DNA of 64,000 nucleotides, from positions 1,390,001 to 1,454,000 of the forward strand of contig NZ_CP082333.1 of the NCBI RefSeq assembly GCF_019890935.1, read 5' to 3'. Position numbers and translations under genes: made by a program. Below the pieces are notes generated by a model. It made no database searches and was not told the DNA's origin. It saw only the letters and a program-made list of their open reading frames with translations. The stretch is from Exiguobacterium acetylicum (GTDB lineage: Bacteria; Bacillota; Bacilli; Exiguobacteriales; Exiguobacteriaceae). Shown here piece after piece: positions 34,471 to 42,876 of the stretch. Each line of letters opens with the position of its first letter. Positions within the stretch are counted from its first letter, which is position 1.

Positions 34471-34946
34471 CAATGCACCTCCCGTTCGTTTAGATAAGTA
34501 CGCAACGCATTTACTACGATCGTATGATCTTCTTCAGGAGTTAACCCTGAAACTGTGATCATTCCAACAATTAGTTCACCATCCAGTATGATCGGGAAAG
34601 AACCACCAAAAGCAGCAAAGCTTGAGTCTAGTCGATGTTCTTCGTTATACGTCATCTCACTAAGTGCAGATCCTAACTGCATGAAGTAAGAACTGTGAAG
34701 GTGATAGTCGACGACTCGTTTTTTTCGTTCGATCCATTCCTCGTTGATGCGGGTCGTACCTGGCATCTTATAATGGAACATCGACGTACCATTGACGGTA
34801 ATATCAATGGCGATGGATACGTTGTTTTTCTGTGCTTCTTGTATCAAAGTCAATCCTAACGGAAAGATATCATCGTGTGTGAATCGCTTAAAACGTAAAG
34901 TATGTTCTTCGTGTTGTGTTTGTTGTAGCAAGTCTTCGATCGACAT
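34470..34946 (-). CDS. UPF0303 family (GlcG/HbpS-like) protein
   Basis: 158-residue soluble protein: MSIEDLLQQTQHEEHTLRFK, AIDITVNGTSMFHYKMPGTT, FAAFGGSFPIILDGELIVGM, TVSGLTPEEDHTIV. These are the UPF0303 / haem-degrading-like family blocks. The activity is unproven; some relatives bind haem or cofactors. The start at 34946 follows AAAAGGAG; a longer frame starts 36 bases upstream without such a site. Middle gene of a three-gene operon. Confidence 0.85.
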   Translation of the reverse strand: MSIEDLLQQTQHEEHTLRFKRFTHDDIFPLGLTLIQEAQKNNVSIAIDITVNGTSMFHYKMPGTTRINEEWIERKKRVVDYHLHSSYFMQLGSALSEMTYNEEHRLDSSFAAFGGSFPIILDGELIVGMITVSGLTPEEDHTIVVNALRTYLNEREVH

Positions 34947-34987
34947 CGGTAAGCTCCTTTTCAGATTGGATAAAGTGTCCATGTTGA

Positions 34988-35827
34988 TTAAAAGTCAAAC
35001 GTATCTGGATCCGGTCCACTCCGAAGATTTTCATTCAATTGGTTTAATCGTTCCATATCATCTGGAAGGATTTCGAAATCAGTAATGCGTAGATTTTCTT
35101 GCATCCGTGAAGGCGTCATGGACTTAGGAATCGTGATGATATCCTGCTGAATATCCCATCGTAGAATGATTTGAGCAGCTGATTTCTTGTATTGTGTAGC
35201 GAGCTCCTGAACGACCTCATTTTCTAGAAGTTCCGCATTCATAAGCGGTGACCAGGCTTCAATTTGAATCCCATGTTCGCTACAGAATTGACGTAACTCT
35301 AACTGAGTTAGCTTCGGATGGAGTTCGATTTGATTGACGACTGGTATGATGGATGCATGTTGCAGTAAGTCCTCGAGATGGTTGATTTGAAAATTACTCA
35401 CACCAATCGCGCGGACCTTGTCCGTTTGAACCAATTCTTCAAGTGCTTTCCAAGGAGCTTGATACTTGGCTTTCCCTGGCCAATGGATCAAGTAGAGATC
35501 GAGGTACTCCAACTGCATTTTTTCTAAGGATTCTGCGTAAGCATCAAGTGTTTCTTCATATGATCCATGTGCATTCCAGACTTTTGATGTCACGAATAGT
35601 TCTTCGCGTGTTACGAGTCCTTCTTCGATAGCTTTCGCAATGCCTCTTCCAACACTTTGTTCGTTACCATAGATGGCTGCAGTATCGATACTACGATAGC
35701 CTTCGCGAATCGCAGTCACGACCGCTTGCTCGAGATTCGCACCGTCCTCTACACGAAATACGCCATATCCGACTTGTGGCATGTCCACACCATTGTTTAA
35801 CCGTACTGTAGAGATTTTCATATTCAT
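34988..35827 (-). CDS. aldo/keto reductase
   Basis: 279-residue NADPH-dependent oxidoreductase of the AKR5 group. Catalytic tetrad: Asp and Tyr in SIDTAAIYGNE, Lys in VTSKVW, His in LIHWPG. The C-terminal RMQENLRITDFEIL region binds the cofactor phosphate. The closest well-known relatives are Bacillus YvgN/YtbE-type glyoxal/methylglyoxal reductases. AAAGGAGC precedes two ATGs six bases apart (MNMKIS). First gene of the operon, with an HxlR regulator gene directly upstream, suggesting an electrophile or aldehyde response. Confidence 0.92.
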   Translation of the reverse strand: MNMKISTVRLNNGVDMPQVGYGVFRVEDGANLEQAVVTAIREGYRSIDTAAIYGNEQSVGRGIAKAIEEGLVTREELFVTSKVWNAHGSYEETLDAYAESLEKMQLEYLDLYLIHWPGKAKYQAPWKALEELVQTDKVRAIGVSNFQINHLEDLLQHASIIPVVNQIELHPKLTQLELRQFCSEHGIQIEAWSPLMNAELLENEVVQELATQYKKSAAQIILRWDIQQDIITIPKSMTPSRMQENLRITDFEILPDDMERLNQLNENLRSGPDPDTFDF

Positions 35828-35930
35828 CTAGCTCCTTTATCAAAATTACAGCAAAAAAATTATGCTGTATGTGTGACATCATCATAGCGGGAGCAATCAG
35901 AAATAAGAAGACGGCACTTTAAAGTTCCAT

Positions 35931-35948
35931 AGTCACCAAAAAGTGACT
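35931..35948. promoter_or_regulatory. possible HxlR operator
   Basis: Inverted repeat AGTCAC-CAAAAA-GTGACT, 6-bp arms and 6-base spacer, about 100 bases upstream of the aldo/keto reductase start and downstream of the HxlR gene. Size and spacing fit a site for a dimeric winged-helix regulator. AAGTGACT also occurs at 51878-51885 by the second HxlR gene. Confidence 0.5.
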
Positions 35949-35993
35949 TTTCCTAAATCACAAGGACGAGGGAAGTAAAAAAAATCAAACAGC

Positions 35994-36027
35994 AAACAGC
36001 CCTGCATTCGAAAATGCAGGGCTGTTT
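35994..36027 (-). terminator. terminator of the HxlR gene
   Basis: Perfect 15-bp stem AAACAGCCCTGCATT / AATGCAGGGCTGTTT with a 4-base loop. A T-rich tract with eight T residues follows on the minus strand. Confidence 0.9.
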
Positions 36028-36044
36028 AGGGAAGTACGGAAACA

Positions 36045-36377
36045 TTAACAGCTATTCTTCAAGTGTTCATTTTGGAGATGCTGCTCTCCCCAGTCACATA
36101 AGACATCCATGGTCGATTTTAACGATCGTCCATAGTCCGTTAACTCATATTCGACCTTAGGTGGAGCTTGGTGATAGATGACCCGTCGAATGACACCGTC
36201 CTGTTCTAATTCTCTTAATTGCTGGACCAGCATTTTTTGAGAGACATTCGGCATGAGACGTTTTAACTCACTTGTCCGGTACTTATCTTTAAACAAGTGG
36301 CACAAGATGACGACTTTCCATTTCCCGCCGATTACTTTTAAAGCAGCTTCGACAGGGATGCTAAATTTACTCAACAC
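36045..36377 (-). CDS. HxlR-family transcriptional regulator
   Basis: 110-residue winged helix-turn-helix protein: ALKVIGGKWKVVILCHLFKD, YRTSELKRLMPNVSQKMLVQ, VEYELTDYGRSL. HxlR proteins sense electrophiles, aldehydes or quinones, often through Cys residues; only Cys in LCHLF, LCDWG and the C-terminal NSC are present. The start is GTG at 36377 behind GAAGGAG; a longer frame begins 33 bases upstream. Probably controls the aldo/keto reductase operon next to it (inference). Confidence 0.9.
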   Translation of the reverse strand: MLSKFSIPVEAALKVIGGKWKVVILCHLFKDKYRTSELKRLMPNVSQKMLVQQLRELEQDGVIRRVIYHQAPPKVEYELTDYGRSLKSTMDVLCDWGEQHLQNEHLKNSC

Positions 36378-36575
36378 GATAACTCCTTCATCCATAAAAT
36401 TAAAATACAAAGACTGATTCCTTCGTTAAAAGAATTACCAAAACGAAATATAGCATAAGTTGTACTCTATTCAAAAGAAGTGAACTCGTATGACTATATC
36501 AACTAGTACTGAGCATTACTCGTGTTGTAAAGCAGGACGTTAGCAAAATATCCGATGTAGTAGCTGTACGTTATT

Positions 36576-37127
36576 TTATTTTGTTGCCTCTGCTTCATAC
36601 TTCTCTAAAAATTCATCAACAGAGACCTTCTCATTTACTTCACTCGTTGATTTACTCGAGGAAATGGTGTGAGATGATCCTTTCAAATCATCTGGACTTG
36701 ATTGGATTTCAAGCACTACTGTATCACCTAAACCCGTTTCAAGCCCACTTCCGAAGTTAAAAGTTCGTGTTACATAAGCTTCAGCATAATTTCGTTGATT
36801 TTCAGAGTACACTTTTACGTTAGAAATCTTATAACTAAATGAATGTAGCTGTTGCTTATCCACTTTTGTACTAGAGAGAAAAATTAATACAGCCTCGTCG
36901 CGAGAAGATAATCTCGATTGATTGGTGTGTGCTAACGGCGTATTGTTTAAAAAATCCGCTTTTTGTTGTTCCAGGACGTTCGTGAAAAAAGTAAAGGCTT
37001 GCTCCTTTGAAATCGCGCTTTCAGATCTTTCCTGTGAAATATTAGAAGTCGCTATTGCGTTACTGATCAAAAAGCCAGAAGATAGAAGTACACCTAAAGA
37101 GAGTGATAATAAAATAGTTTTCTTCAA
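36576..37127 (-). CDS. secreted protein, unknown function
   Basis: 183-residue precursor with a typical signal peptide (MKKTILLSLSLGVLLSSGFL, then ISNAIATS). The mature part is Ser/Thr/Glu-rich, with TRTFNFGSGLETGLGDTVVL and an acidic C-terminus. The start is TTG at 37127, supported by AGAAAGAGG upstream and by where the signal peptide begins. The frame stays open for 54 codons further, but that part overlaps the divergent gene. Family not recognised. Confidence 0.75.
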   Translation of the reverse strand: MKKTILLSLSLGVLLSSGFLISNAIATSNISQERSESAISKEQAFTFFTNVLEQQKADFLNNTPLAHTNQSRLSSRDEAVLIFLSSTKVDKQQLHSFSYKISNVKVYSENQRNYAEAYVTRTFNFGSGLETGLGDTVVLEIQSSPDDLKGSSHTISSSKSTSEVNEKVSVDEFLEKYEAEATK

Positions 37128-37203
37128 TATCAAAACCTCTTTCTGTTGTATGGATAATGTTACTATATAACAAAAAAAGCCAATAAAGGAAAGGTTGAAA
37201 AAG

Positions 37204-37536
37204 ATGGGTAAATCGAATTCTAAGAAAAAGAACAGAAAGAAAATAGTCCTGATATGTTTCGGAACGCTAGCCATCATCGTATTACTCATGCCGATCCTAT
37301 CACCGGTTCTGTTTACGGATGCTTCGCCGAGAGGTGCTCTAAGACACGAACTTTATAAAGAAGGCTATTTCTATCAAAGTTACTTTGCAATCATTACGGA
37401 ACAAGATCCACAAGCGGAGCGTTACCATATGTTTTGGTACCATTGGAAAAGTGAAACAGGCGGAACTCCTTTTGTCTGTTATTCGAAGAAAGTGAGTGAA
37501 GAAAAGTACGCGGTCTCTTGTGGTACAGGTCCATGA
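37204..37536 (+). CDS. small membrane-anchored protein, unknown function
   Basis: 110-residue protein with a very basic start (MGKSNSKKKNRKK), one membrane helix (about residues 14-36) and an extracytoplasmic domain containing YHMFWYHWKSETGGTPFVCY and a second Cys near the end (SCGTG), possibly a disulfide. ATG at 37204 follows AAAGGAAAGG. Divergent from the 36576 gene. Family not recognised. Confidence 0.7.
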   Translation: MGKSNSKKKNRKKIVLICFGTLAIIVLLMPILSPVLFTDASPRGALRHELYKEGYFYQSYFAIITEQDPQAERYHMFWYHWKSETGGTPFVCYSKKVSEEKYAVSCGTGP

Positions 37537-37591
37537 CCTGATTTTTCGGAGAAAAATCTTACATAAGAAAAGTAGATACATCATGCGAAAT

Positions 37592-37640
37592 AGGAGTGCA
37601 GACTGGTGCGATGGAAGCGTACATAGTTCTGCACTCCTTT
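37592..37640 (+). terminator. terminator of the 37204 gene
   Basis: Stem AGGAGTGCAGA / TCTGCACTCCT with a 25-base loop, followed by TTTTG. The rest of 37537-37786 is AT-rich and holds no gene. Confidence 0.65.
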
Positions 37641-37786
37641 TGTAAAAAAGAAGATGTAAAAGAAAAAATCATACATATAAAATTTTTCAATGAAACTTAA
37701 TAAAGGAAAATATCGTAATTATTAGTTGTATAATAGCTTCATGAAATAAACATATTCAAAGAATACATATGTCGGAGGAGACGTCT

Positions 37787-38044
37787 ATGGTAATATCGTT
37801 TCTTGGACTTGGTGTCGGGATATTCTTGTTGACGTTAGGCATCTATTTCATACGCTCAAAGCATGCGAAAAAGACACCGTTAGAAGGACACGGGGATAGT
37901 GTCGACACGGTAGATTCATTCGTACTCGGTATCATTTTGTCAATTGGCGTCATCCTATTTTGTTCGTTGACCGTCAGACATTATGGTTACGTCTGTGTTC
38001 TAGGTGGACTATTCATACTATACATGGTCAGCGCAGCATGGTGA
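37787..38044 (+). CDS. small membrane protein, unknown function
   Basis: 85-residue protein with three hydrophobic segments (about residues 2-20, 45-62 and 66-84) and a charged loop KHAKKTPLEGHGDSVDTVDS. ATG at 37787 follows GGAGGAG. 43 bases before the first of two WGR-like membrane proteins, probably co-transcribed with them. Confidence 0.7.
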   Translation: MVISFLGLGVGIFLLTLGIYFIRSKHAKKTPLEGHGDSVDTVDSFVLGIILSIGVILFCSLTVRHYGYVCVLGGLFILYMVSAAW

Positions 38045-38087
38045 GATCTGTAGGTATTTAGAAAGCAAGATAGAGGGAGCTCAAATC

Positions 38088-38732
38088 ATGATTCAATTAG
38101 TGAAACAAGTCGACGATCGTGTGCATCACATCGTCTTTCACCAAGAGGGGCGTACTTTATTCTGCCGGGAAGGTGTTGCCCGAAAAGAGCAGGCAATCGA
38201 TAGCGAGGATATGATGGAAAGGAATGAAGAGTCCGCAACGAAGCGGATTGTTTTTAAAAATCCGTTCCTCGCGTATCGTCAGAAAAAAACGTGGGTTCGT
38301 GAAAAATTAGACGATGGTTACATCCGGTCACCTTTTGCTCTGTCTGAAGCGATGGATTTTCGAGCCGACCGACGCATCATAAAGTTGCGTATGTTTAGCG
38401 CTTTATTGATCTTGTTCAGTGGATTACTGACGCTGACAGGTAGATTACCGATTCCAGGATACATAACACTCGTCGTTCTGATGATTTTCTGGCCGATGCA
38501 TCTCGAAGGAAAATCTGCCCGTACTCGCATGTATCGCTGGTCAGGAACACTTTTCATGTTCGCCTTAGCGGGCTCATCAAAAAACTATCTATCACCAATC
38601 AATCTCTCGATTAACGGAGCGGTCTGTCTCATCTCAGGATTCATTCTCCTGTTGTATGCGTCAGAACAATTACAGGAACTTGCGACGAAAGGAATCACAT
38701 ATCATGACGAATCAAAAAGCCAAGGTGATTGA
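38088..38732 (+). CDS. WGR-like module with membrane helices, copy A
   Basis: 214-residue protein. The N-terminus MIQLVKQVDDRVHHIVFHQE, with EGRTLFCREGVARK and WVREKLDDGYIRS, matches the WGR-like module of the array proteins at 15192, 17171 and 22332. Residues about 105-205 hold four hydrophobic segments. ATG at 38088 follows AGAGGGAGC; earlier in-frame codons overlap the previous gene. Overlaps the next gene by 29 bases. Confidence 0.7.
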   Translation: MIQLVKQVDDRVHHIVFHQEGRTLFCREGVARKEQAIDSEDMMERNEESATKRIVFKNPFLAYRQKKTWVREKLDDGYIRSPFALSEAMDFRADRRIIKLRMFSALLILFSGLLTLTGRLPIPGYITLVVLMIFWPMHLEGKSARTRMYRWSGTLFMFALAGSSKNYLSPINLSINGAVCLISGFILLLYASEQLQELATKGITYHDESKSQGD

Positions 38733-39390
38733 ACTCAAGCGTAATAATGGTCAAACGACCGACTACTGGGTCAGTTACCGGATGGGACGCACGCTGTATC
38801 AGGTATCCGTGCAAGAACAAGCGGATGGTCAAACGGATGAAGGGGAGGTCGTCAAAGAACGTTTTCCGTTTTATTTCGGGATGAAGAAACGAATGCTTGA
38901 GTTAGCGGAAGCGAAAGAAGCCCTTGGTTTTCGACCGTTGACTGAAGCGGAGAAAGCAGTGCCCGTCATCGAGGAAGAGGAAGCGCAGCTCGATCCTGCT
39001 TTCTTTAAGCCTGCAATCCGATACGCTTGGTTGATGCTCGGTCTCGGCATCCTTCTATTTCTCCTGCCTTCGCCGATCCTGAACGGTCTCGCGTTCGGAC
39101 TTGGCTTATACGTCTGGTATGAGACGTTCGGTCAGCCGGGAATGCCGCGCAACTATCAGCGATATTTTCACGGCATGCTTGCGGGATTGACGATCTTACA
39201 GGTGCTATCAGCGTTAGAGTTCGAGCGCGTCGCGCAACCGTACTATGCGACGATTTGTGTGATTTCCGCGATCGTGTTAGTGTTGCTCGTCGTTCAGCAC
39301 CGCTTGAAAGAGACCGATCAAATCGGTCAGGAGGAAAGTGTTCGGGTTAGGAAAATGAAAGACATCGATCTCGATCGTTTAGATGATTGA
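38704..39390 (+). CDS. WGR-like module with membrane helices, copy B
   Basis: 228-residue protein. Residues 1-80 hold the WGR-like pattern (TDYWVSYRMGRTLYQVSVQE, MLELAEAKEALGFRPLTEAE), and residues about 100-200 hold four hydrophobic segments. The tail is charged (RKMKDIDLDRLDD). ATG at 38704 follows AAAGGAAT and overlaps the end of copy A, so the two are translationally coupled. Function unknown. Confidence 0.7.
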   Translation: MTNQKAKVIELKRNNGQTTDYWVSYRMGRTLYQVSVQEQADGQTDEGEVVKERFPFYFGMKKRMLELAEAKEALGFRPLTEAEKAVPVIEEEEAQLDPAFFKPAIRYAWLMLGLGILLFLLPSPILNGLAFGLGLYVWYETFGQPGMPRNYQRYFHGMLAGLTILQVLSALEFERVAQPYYATICVISAIVLVLLVVQHRLKETDQIGQEESVRVRKMKDIDLDRLDD

Positions 39391-39422
39391 ACACGAGTAA
39401 ACAGGAATCGTTGGATGAACGA

Positions 39423-39452
39423 AAGCAGGCAGAGCGATTCGCCTGCTTTTTT
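39423..39452 (+). terminator. rho-independent terminator
   Basis: AAGCAGGC pairs with GCCTGCTT, loop of 10 bases, then six T residues. It separates the WGR-like pair from the alpha-galactoside operon. Confidence 0.85.
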
Positions 39453-39459
39453 CTTTGTG

Positions 39460-39505
39460 TTGAAACAAGTCTATTTGTTTAGTAAAATGAGTTCACATTT
39501 TACTA
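39460..39505 (+). promoter_or_regulatory. promoter and auto-operator of the LacI-type regulator
   Basis: TTGAAA (39460-39465), 17 bases, TAAAAT (39483-39488). The -10 lies inside a long dyad: TAGTAAAATG (39480-39489) and CATTTTACTA (39496-39505) are perfect 10-bp arms around AGTTCA. GTTTAGTAAAA at 39477 resembles the two sites ahead of the alpha-galactosidase gene, so the regulator probably represses itself. Confidence 0.7.
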
Positions 39506-39527
39506 TTGTTCAGAGGAGTGAGGAAAC

Positions 39528-40547
39528 ATGGCAAGTATTCGAGAGGTGGCAAAATTAGCTGGTGTGTCGATTGCGACGGTTTCGCGTGTGTTGAATGCGG
39601 ATGAGAAGTTATCAGTCAGTCCAGAAACCAGAGATAAGGTATTGCAAACGGCAAAACAATTGAACTATAGTCCGCGGCAAAAAAAATCGTATAACCAGCG
39701 GATTGCGACCGTTGGCTTAGTGACGACGGTCAACGAAATGCAAGAAATCGATGATCCTTATTTCAGGTCAATTCGTCGCGGCATCGAAAGTGAAGCAGAA
39801 CGCCAAAAAGTAAATGTTAATAAGGTCATTCGTCTATCTGAAAAAAAGGCGGACCTCGAAGGATTGAATCATCTAGGAGCGATTTTAGTTCTAGGTACCG
39901 TTGCGCCAGACATGTTAGAAGTCTTATATCAAAAAAATCCGAACATCATCGTGATTGATGACTCCCAAGCAGATGCACGGTTTGATGCCGTCTATTCTGA
40001 TTTTAAAAGTGCGACGATTGCGAGTCTCGAGTACTTTTATGAGCTCGGTCATCGGCAGATCGCGTTCATCGGTGGCCATCGTGTCATCATGAATCAGAAC
40101 GGTGAGTCGTTCATGAGTGAAGAAGAGGATCGCTATCAGACGTACGTCTCTTGGATGAAACAAAAAGAGTTGTCTGAGCATATACATGGGCTGCTTGGGG
40201 AATGGAAGACACTCGAAGGACTTCGTCTAGGGGAGCAGCTGGCTGAACACCAGGAGGTCACCGCGGTACTCGTCGCCAGTGATCCGATGGCAGTCGGTGT
40301 GTACCGAGCATTCCAGCGGAACGGTCACCAGATACCGGAAGACATCTCCATCTCGAGCTTTGATGATATCGAAATCGCCGAATTTTTAACACCTTCCTTG
40401 ACGACAGTGAAGGTTGAAACAGAAGAGTTAGGAAAGTTCGCCATTAAAATGGCTTTGGAACGAATTCGTGGCGAACGTCATCTGCCCATCCGTCTCATGA
40501 TTCCCGCACAACTAATCAAACGAGAAAGTGTATCTCCTAAAAATTGA
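39528..40547 (+). CDS. LacI/GalR-family regulator of alpha-galactoside use
   Basis: 339-residue repressor. The N-terminal helix-turn-helix is IREVAKLAGVSIATVSRVLN, followed by the hinge region (LNYSPRQKKSYNQRIATVGL) and a periplasmic-binding-like sugar domain (DPMAVGVYRAFQ, ISISSFDDIEIAEFLTPSLT). ATG follows GAGGAGTGAGGA. It is the first gene of the operon region, and matching palindromes occur at its own promoter and ahead of the alpha-galactosidase, which points to repression relieved by an alpha-galactoside or galactose. Confidence 0.92.
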   Translation: MASIREVAKLAGVSIATVSRVLNADEKLSVSPETRDKVLQTAKQLNYSPRQKKSYNQRIATVGLVTTVNEMQEIDDPYFRSIRRGIESEAERQKVNVNKVIRLSEKKADLEGLNHLGAILVLGTVAPDMLEVLYQKNPNIIVIDDSQADARFDAVYSDFKSATIASLEYFYELGHRQIAFIGGHRVIMNQNGESFMSEEEDRYQTYVSWMKQKELSEHIHGLLGEWKTLEGLRLGEQLAEHQEVTAVLVASDPMAVGVYRAFQRNGHQIPEDISISSFDDIEIAEFLTPSLTTVKVETEELGKFAIKMALERIRGERHLPIRLMIPAQLIKRESVSPKN

Positions 40548-40555
40548 AAATAGTG

Positions 40556-40603
40556 TTGACAAAGTGTTTACTAAACTTTAAGTTATAGATATGTTTAGTA
40601 AAC
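40556..40603 (+). promoter_or_regulatory. promoter with two LacI-type operators
   Basis: TTGACA at 40556-40561, and 17 bases on a weak TAAGTT at 40579-40584. Two near-identical palindromes, GTTTACTAAAC (40566-40576) and GTTTAGTAAAC (40593-40603), 27 bases centre to centre, lie in the spacer and just after the -10. Binding would block RNA polymerase. Confidence 0.75.
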
Positions 40604-40656
40604 GCTTTTTTCTTTTGTTTCAAAATGAAAGCGTCATCAATTGAGGGGGTTGGGTT

Positions 40657-42876
40657 TTGGAACTGATTCATGTTAACGAAACAGAAGGTATATTTCACTT
40701 AACAAATCGTCATTACAGCTATATCCTTCGGATCGAAGAAGGACAGATCGTCGCCCAGGAGTATTTCGGTCAACCCATCAAAACGTATCATGGAGCACGA
40801 AAATACCCACGGATTGATCGATCGTTTTCACCTAACTTTCCGGATGCTACGGATCGATTGTTCTCGCTCGATACGCTTCTGCAAGAGTATCCCGGTTATG
40901 GGACGGGGGATTATCGTTCACCAGCGCAACAGATCAAACACGAAGATGGGTCAGATGTAACAGACTTTCGCTATCGCTCATACGAACGAATCAACGGAAA
41001 ACCGAAGCTGGATGGTCTTCCCGCCACCTATGTCGAAATGGAGGAAGAGGCGGAGACGCTTGTCTTGATATTAGAAGATGCAAAGGAAGAACTCGAGTTG
41101 CGTCTAGCATATACCGTCTTTCAAGATCGACCGATCTTATCGCGATCCGTTCAGTTGCATAACGTCGGTACGAAAACACATGACATCCAAAAACTGATGA
41201 GTCTGTCACTGGATCTCCCGTCTCAACAATTGGAATGTCTGACGTTGAATGGTACGTGGGGACGCGAGCGGATGATAGAGCGAGAGACGATCACACGAGG
41301 CATCAAAGTGTTTGACAGTAAACGTGGTTCGAGTAGTCATCAAATGAATCCATTTCTCGCGATCGTCTCACCAGAGGCGACGGAGTACAGCGGGGAAGTC
41401 GTCGGGTTCAGCTTGGTCTATAGCGGGAGTCATCAAATGACGGTCGAGAAGGATCCTTATGGACAGACGCGGATTCAACTCGGGATCAATCCATTCGGTT
41501 TCCAGTGGCAACTGAATCCAGGCGAGTGTTTTCAAGCGCCCGAAGTCAACATCTCCTACAGCCAACACGGCATGATGCAGATGTCACACGCCTTTCACGC
41601 ACTGTATCGCGAGCGCTTGGCGCGAGGAAACTTCCGTGACACTGATCGTCCGGTTCTGATCAATAACTGGGAAGCGACGTACTTTGATTTTGATGAAACG
41701 AAAATCAAGCAAATCATGGAGGAGAGCGCGGCTCTCGGCATCGAATTGTTCGTGCTGGATGACGGCTGGTTCGGACGACGAGATGACGATTATTCCTCAC
41801 TCGGAGATTGGTTCGAATATCAAGAAAAGATACCGAACGGGCTGAAACATCTCGCGGATCATGCCCATGCTCAAGGGATGCAATTCGGATTATGGTTCGA
41901 GCCGGAAATGATTTCAAGAAGCAGTCAACTTTTCAGAAATCATCCGGACTGGACGATCCATATTCCAGGTCGTGGACGATCCAAAGGACGAGATCAGTAC
42001 GTCCTGGATTTCAGTCGAAAAGAGGTGCGAGACAATATCATCGAACAGATGACGGCTGTGCTTGATGAAGTCGAGATTGATTACATCAAATGGGACTTCA
42101 ACCGGAACGTCACGGAAGTCTTTTCGACCACGTTACCAAGCGAGTTGCAAGGCGAACTGTTGCATCGCTATGTACTCGGACTCTATGAAGTACTAGAGTT
42201 CTTGACTGCGCGTTATCCGCATATTCTGTTCGAGAGTTGTTCCGGCGGTGGCGGTCGTTTTGATCCCGGGATGTTGTATTACATGCCGCAAACATGGACG
42301 AGTGACAACACGGACGCCGTCGCGCGTCTGAAGATCCAGCACGGAACGAGCATGGTCTATCCAATCTCGTCGATGGGCGCTCATGTCTCTGCGATCCCGA
42401 ATCATCAAACGCATCGCAAGACGAGTCTTGAAATGCGAGGTCACGTTGCGATGGCGGGTGTATTCGGATATGAACTTGATGCGACACGGTTATCGGAACA
42501 GGAGAAGACAATCGTCAAACAGCAAATCGCGTTTTACAAAACGCATCGGCGTACGCTTCAATACGGAACGTTTTATCGGTTGGAGAGTGCGTTCACGAGC
42601 AATCATCCAGCTTGGATGTTCGTCTCACAGGAGCAAGATAAGATCATCGTCTGTGATGTCACCGTCTTGAGTGAAGCTGCTGCACCGATCCGGACACTAA
42701 AATTGAACGGTCTCGATCCTCAAGCGATCTACGAATTAGAAGGAACTCGTTACGGCGGAGATGAGCTCATGTACATCGGGTTGTATGTGCCACCAACCGT
42801 CAACGGAGATTTTGACAGCCGGTTATATGTCTTAAAAAAAATACAAGAACATTCAGGAGGCAATCATGATGAATAA
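40657..42876 (+). CDS. GH36 alpha-galactosidase
   Basis: 739-residue cytoplasmic enzyme that splits alpha-1,6-galactosides such as melibiose and raffinose. The N-terminal beta-sandwich (about 1-320) is followed by a TIM barrel with DDGWFGRRDDD, WFEPEMIS, the nucleophile motif YIKWDFNRN (Asp about 478), FESCSGGGGRFD and the acid/base motif TSDNTDAVARL (Asp about 548), then a C-terminal beta domain. Full family length. The start is TTG at 40657, with GAGGGGG seven bases upstream. No signal peptide, so the substrate must be imported by the ABC transporter encoded next. It overlaps the binding-protein gene by 11 bases. Confidence 0.95.
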   Translation: MELIHVNETEGIFHLTNRHYSYILRIEEGQIVAQEYFGQPIKTYHGARKYPRIDRSFSPNFPDATDRLFSLDTLLQEYPGYGTGDYRSPAQQIKHEDGSDVTDFRYRSYERINGKPKLDGLPATYVEMEEEAETLVLILEDAKEELELRLAYTVFQDRPILSRSVQLHNVGTKTHDIQKLMSLSLDLPSQQLECLTLNGTWGRERMIERETITRGIKVFDSKRGSSSHQMNPFLAIVSPEATEYSGEVVGFSLVYSGSHQMTVEKDPYGQTRIQLGINPFGFQWQLNPGECFQAPEVNISYSQHGMMQMSHAFHALYRERLARGNFRDTDRPVLINNWEATYFDFDETKIKQIMEESAALGIELFVLDDGWFGRRDDDYSSLGDWFEYQEKIPNGLKHLADHAHAQGMQFGLWFEPEMISRSSQLFRNHPDWTIHIPGRGRSKGRDQYVLDFSRKEVRDNIIEQMTAVLDEVEIDYIKWDFNRNVTEVFSTTLPSELQGELLHRYVLGLYEVLEFLTARYPHILFESCSGGGGRFDPGMLYYMPQTWTSDNTDAVARLKIQHGTSMVYPISSMGAHVSAIPNHQTHRKTSLEMRGHVAMAGVFGYELDATRLSEQEKTIVKQQIAFYKTHRRTLQYGTFYRLESAFTSNHPAWMFVSQEQDKIIVCDVTVLSEAAAPIRTLKLNGLDPQAIYELEGTRYGGDELMYIGLYVPPTVNGDFDSRLYVLKKIQEHSGGNHDE

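Noticed and set aside
42110-42511. 133-codon frame antisense to the alpha-galactosidase
   Set aside because: Lies opposite the catalytic region of a full-length GH36 enzyme; Arg/Ser/His-rich shadow.
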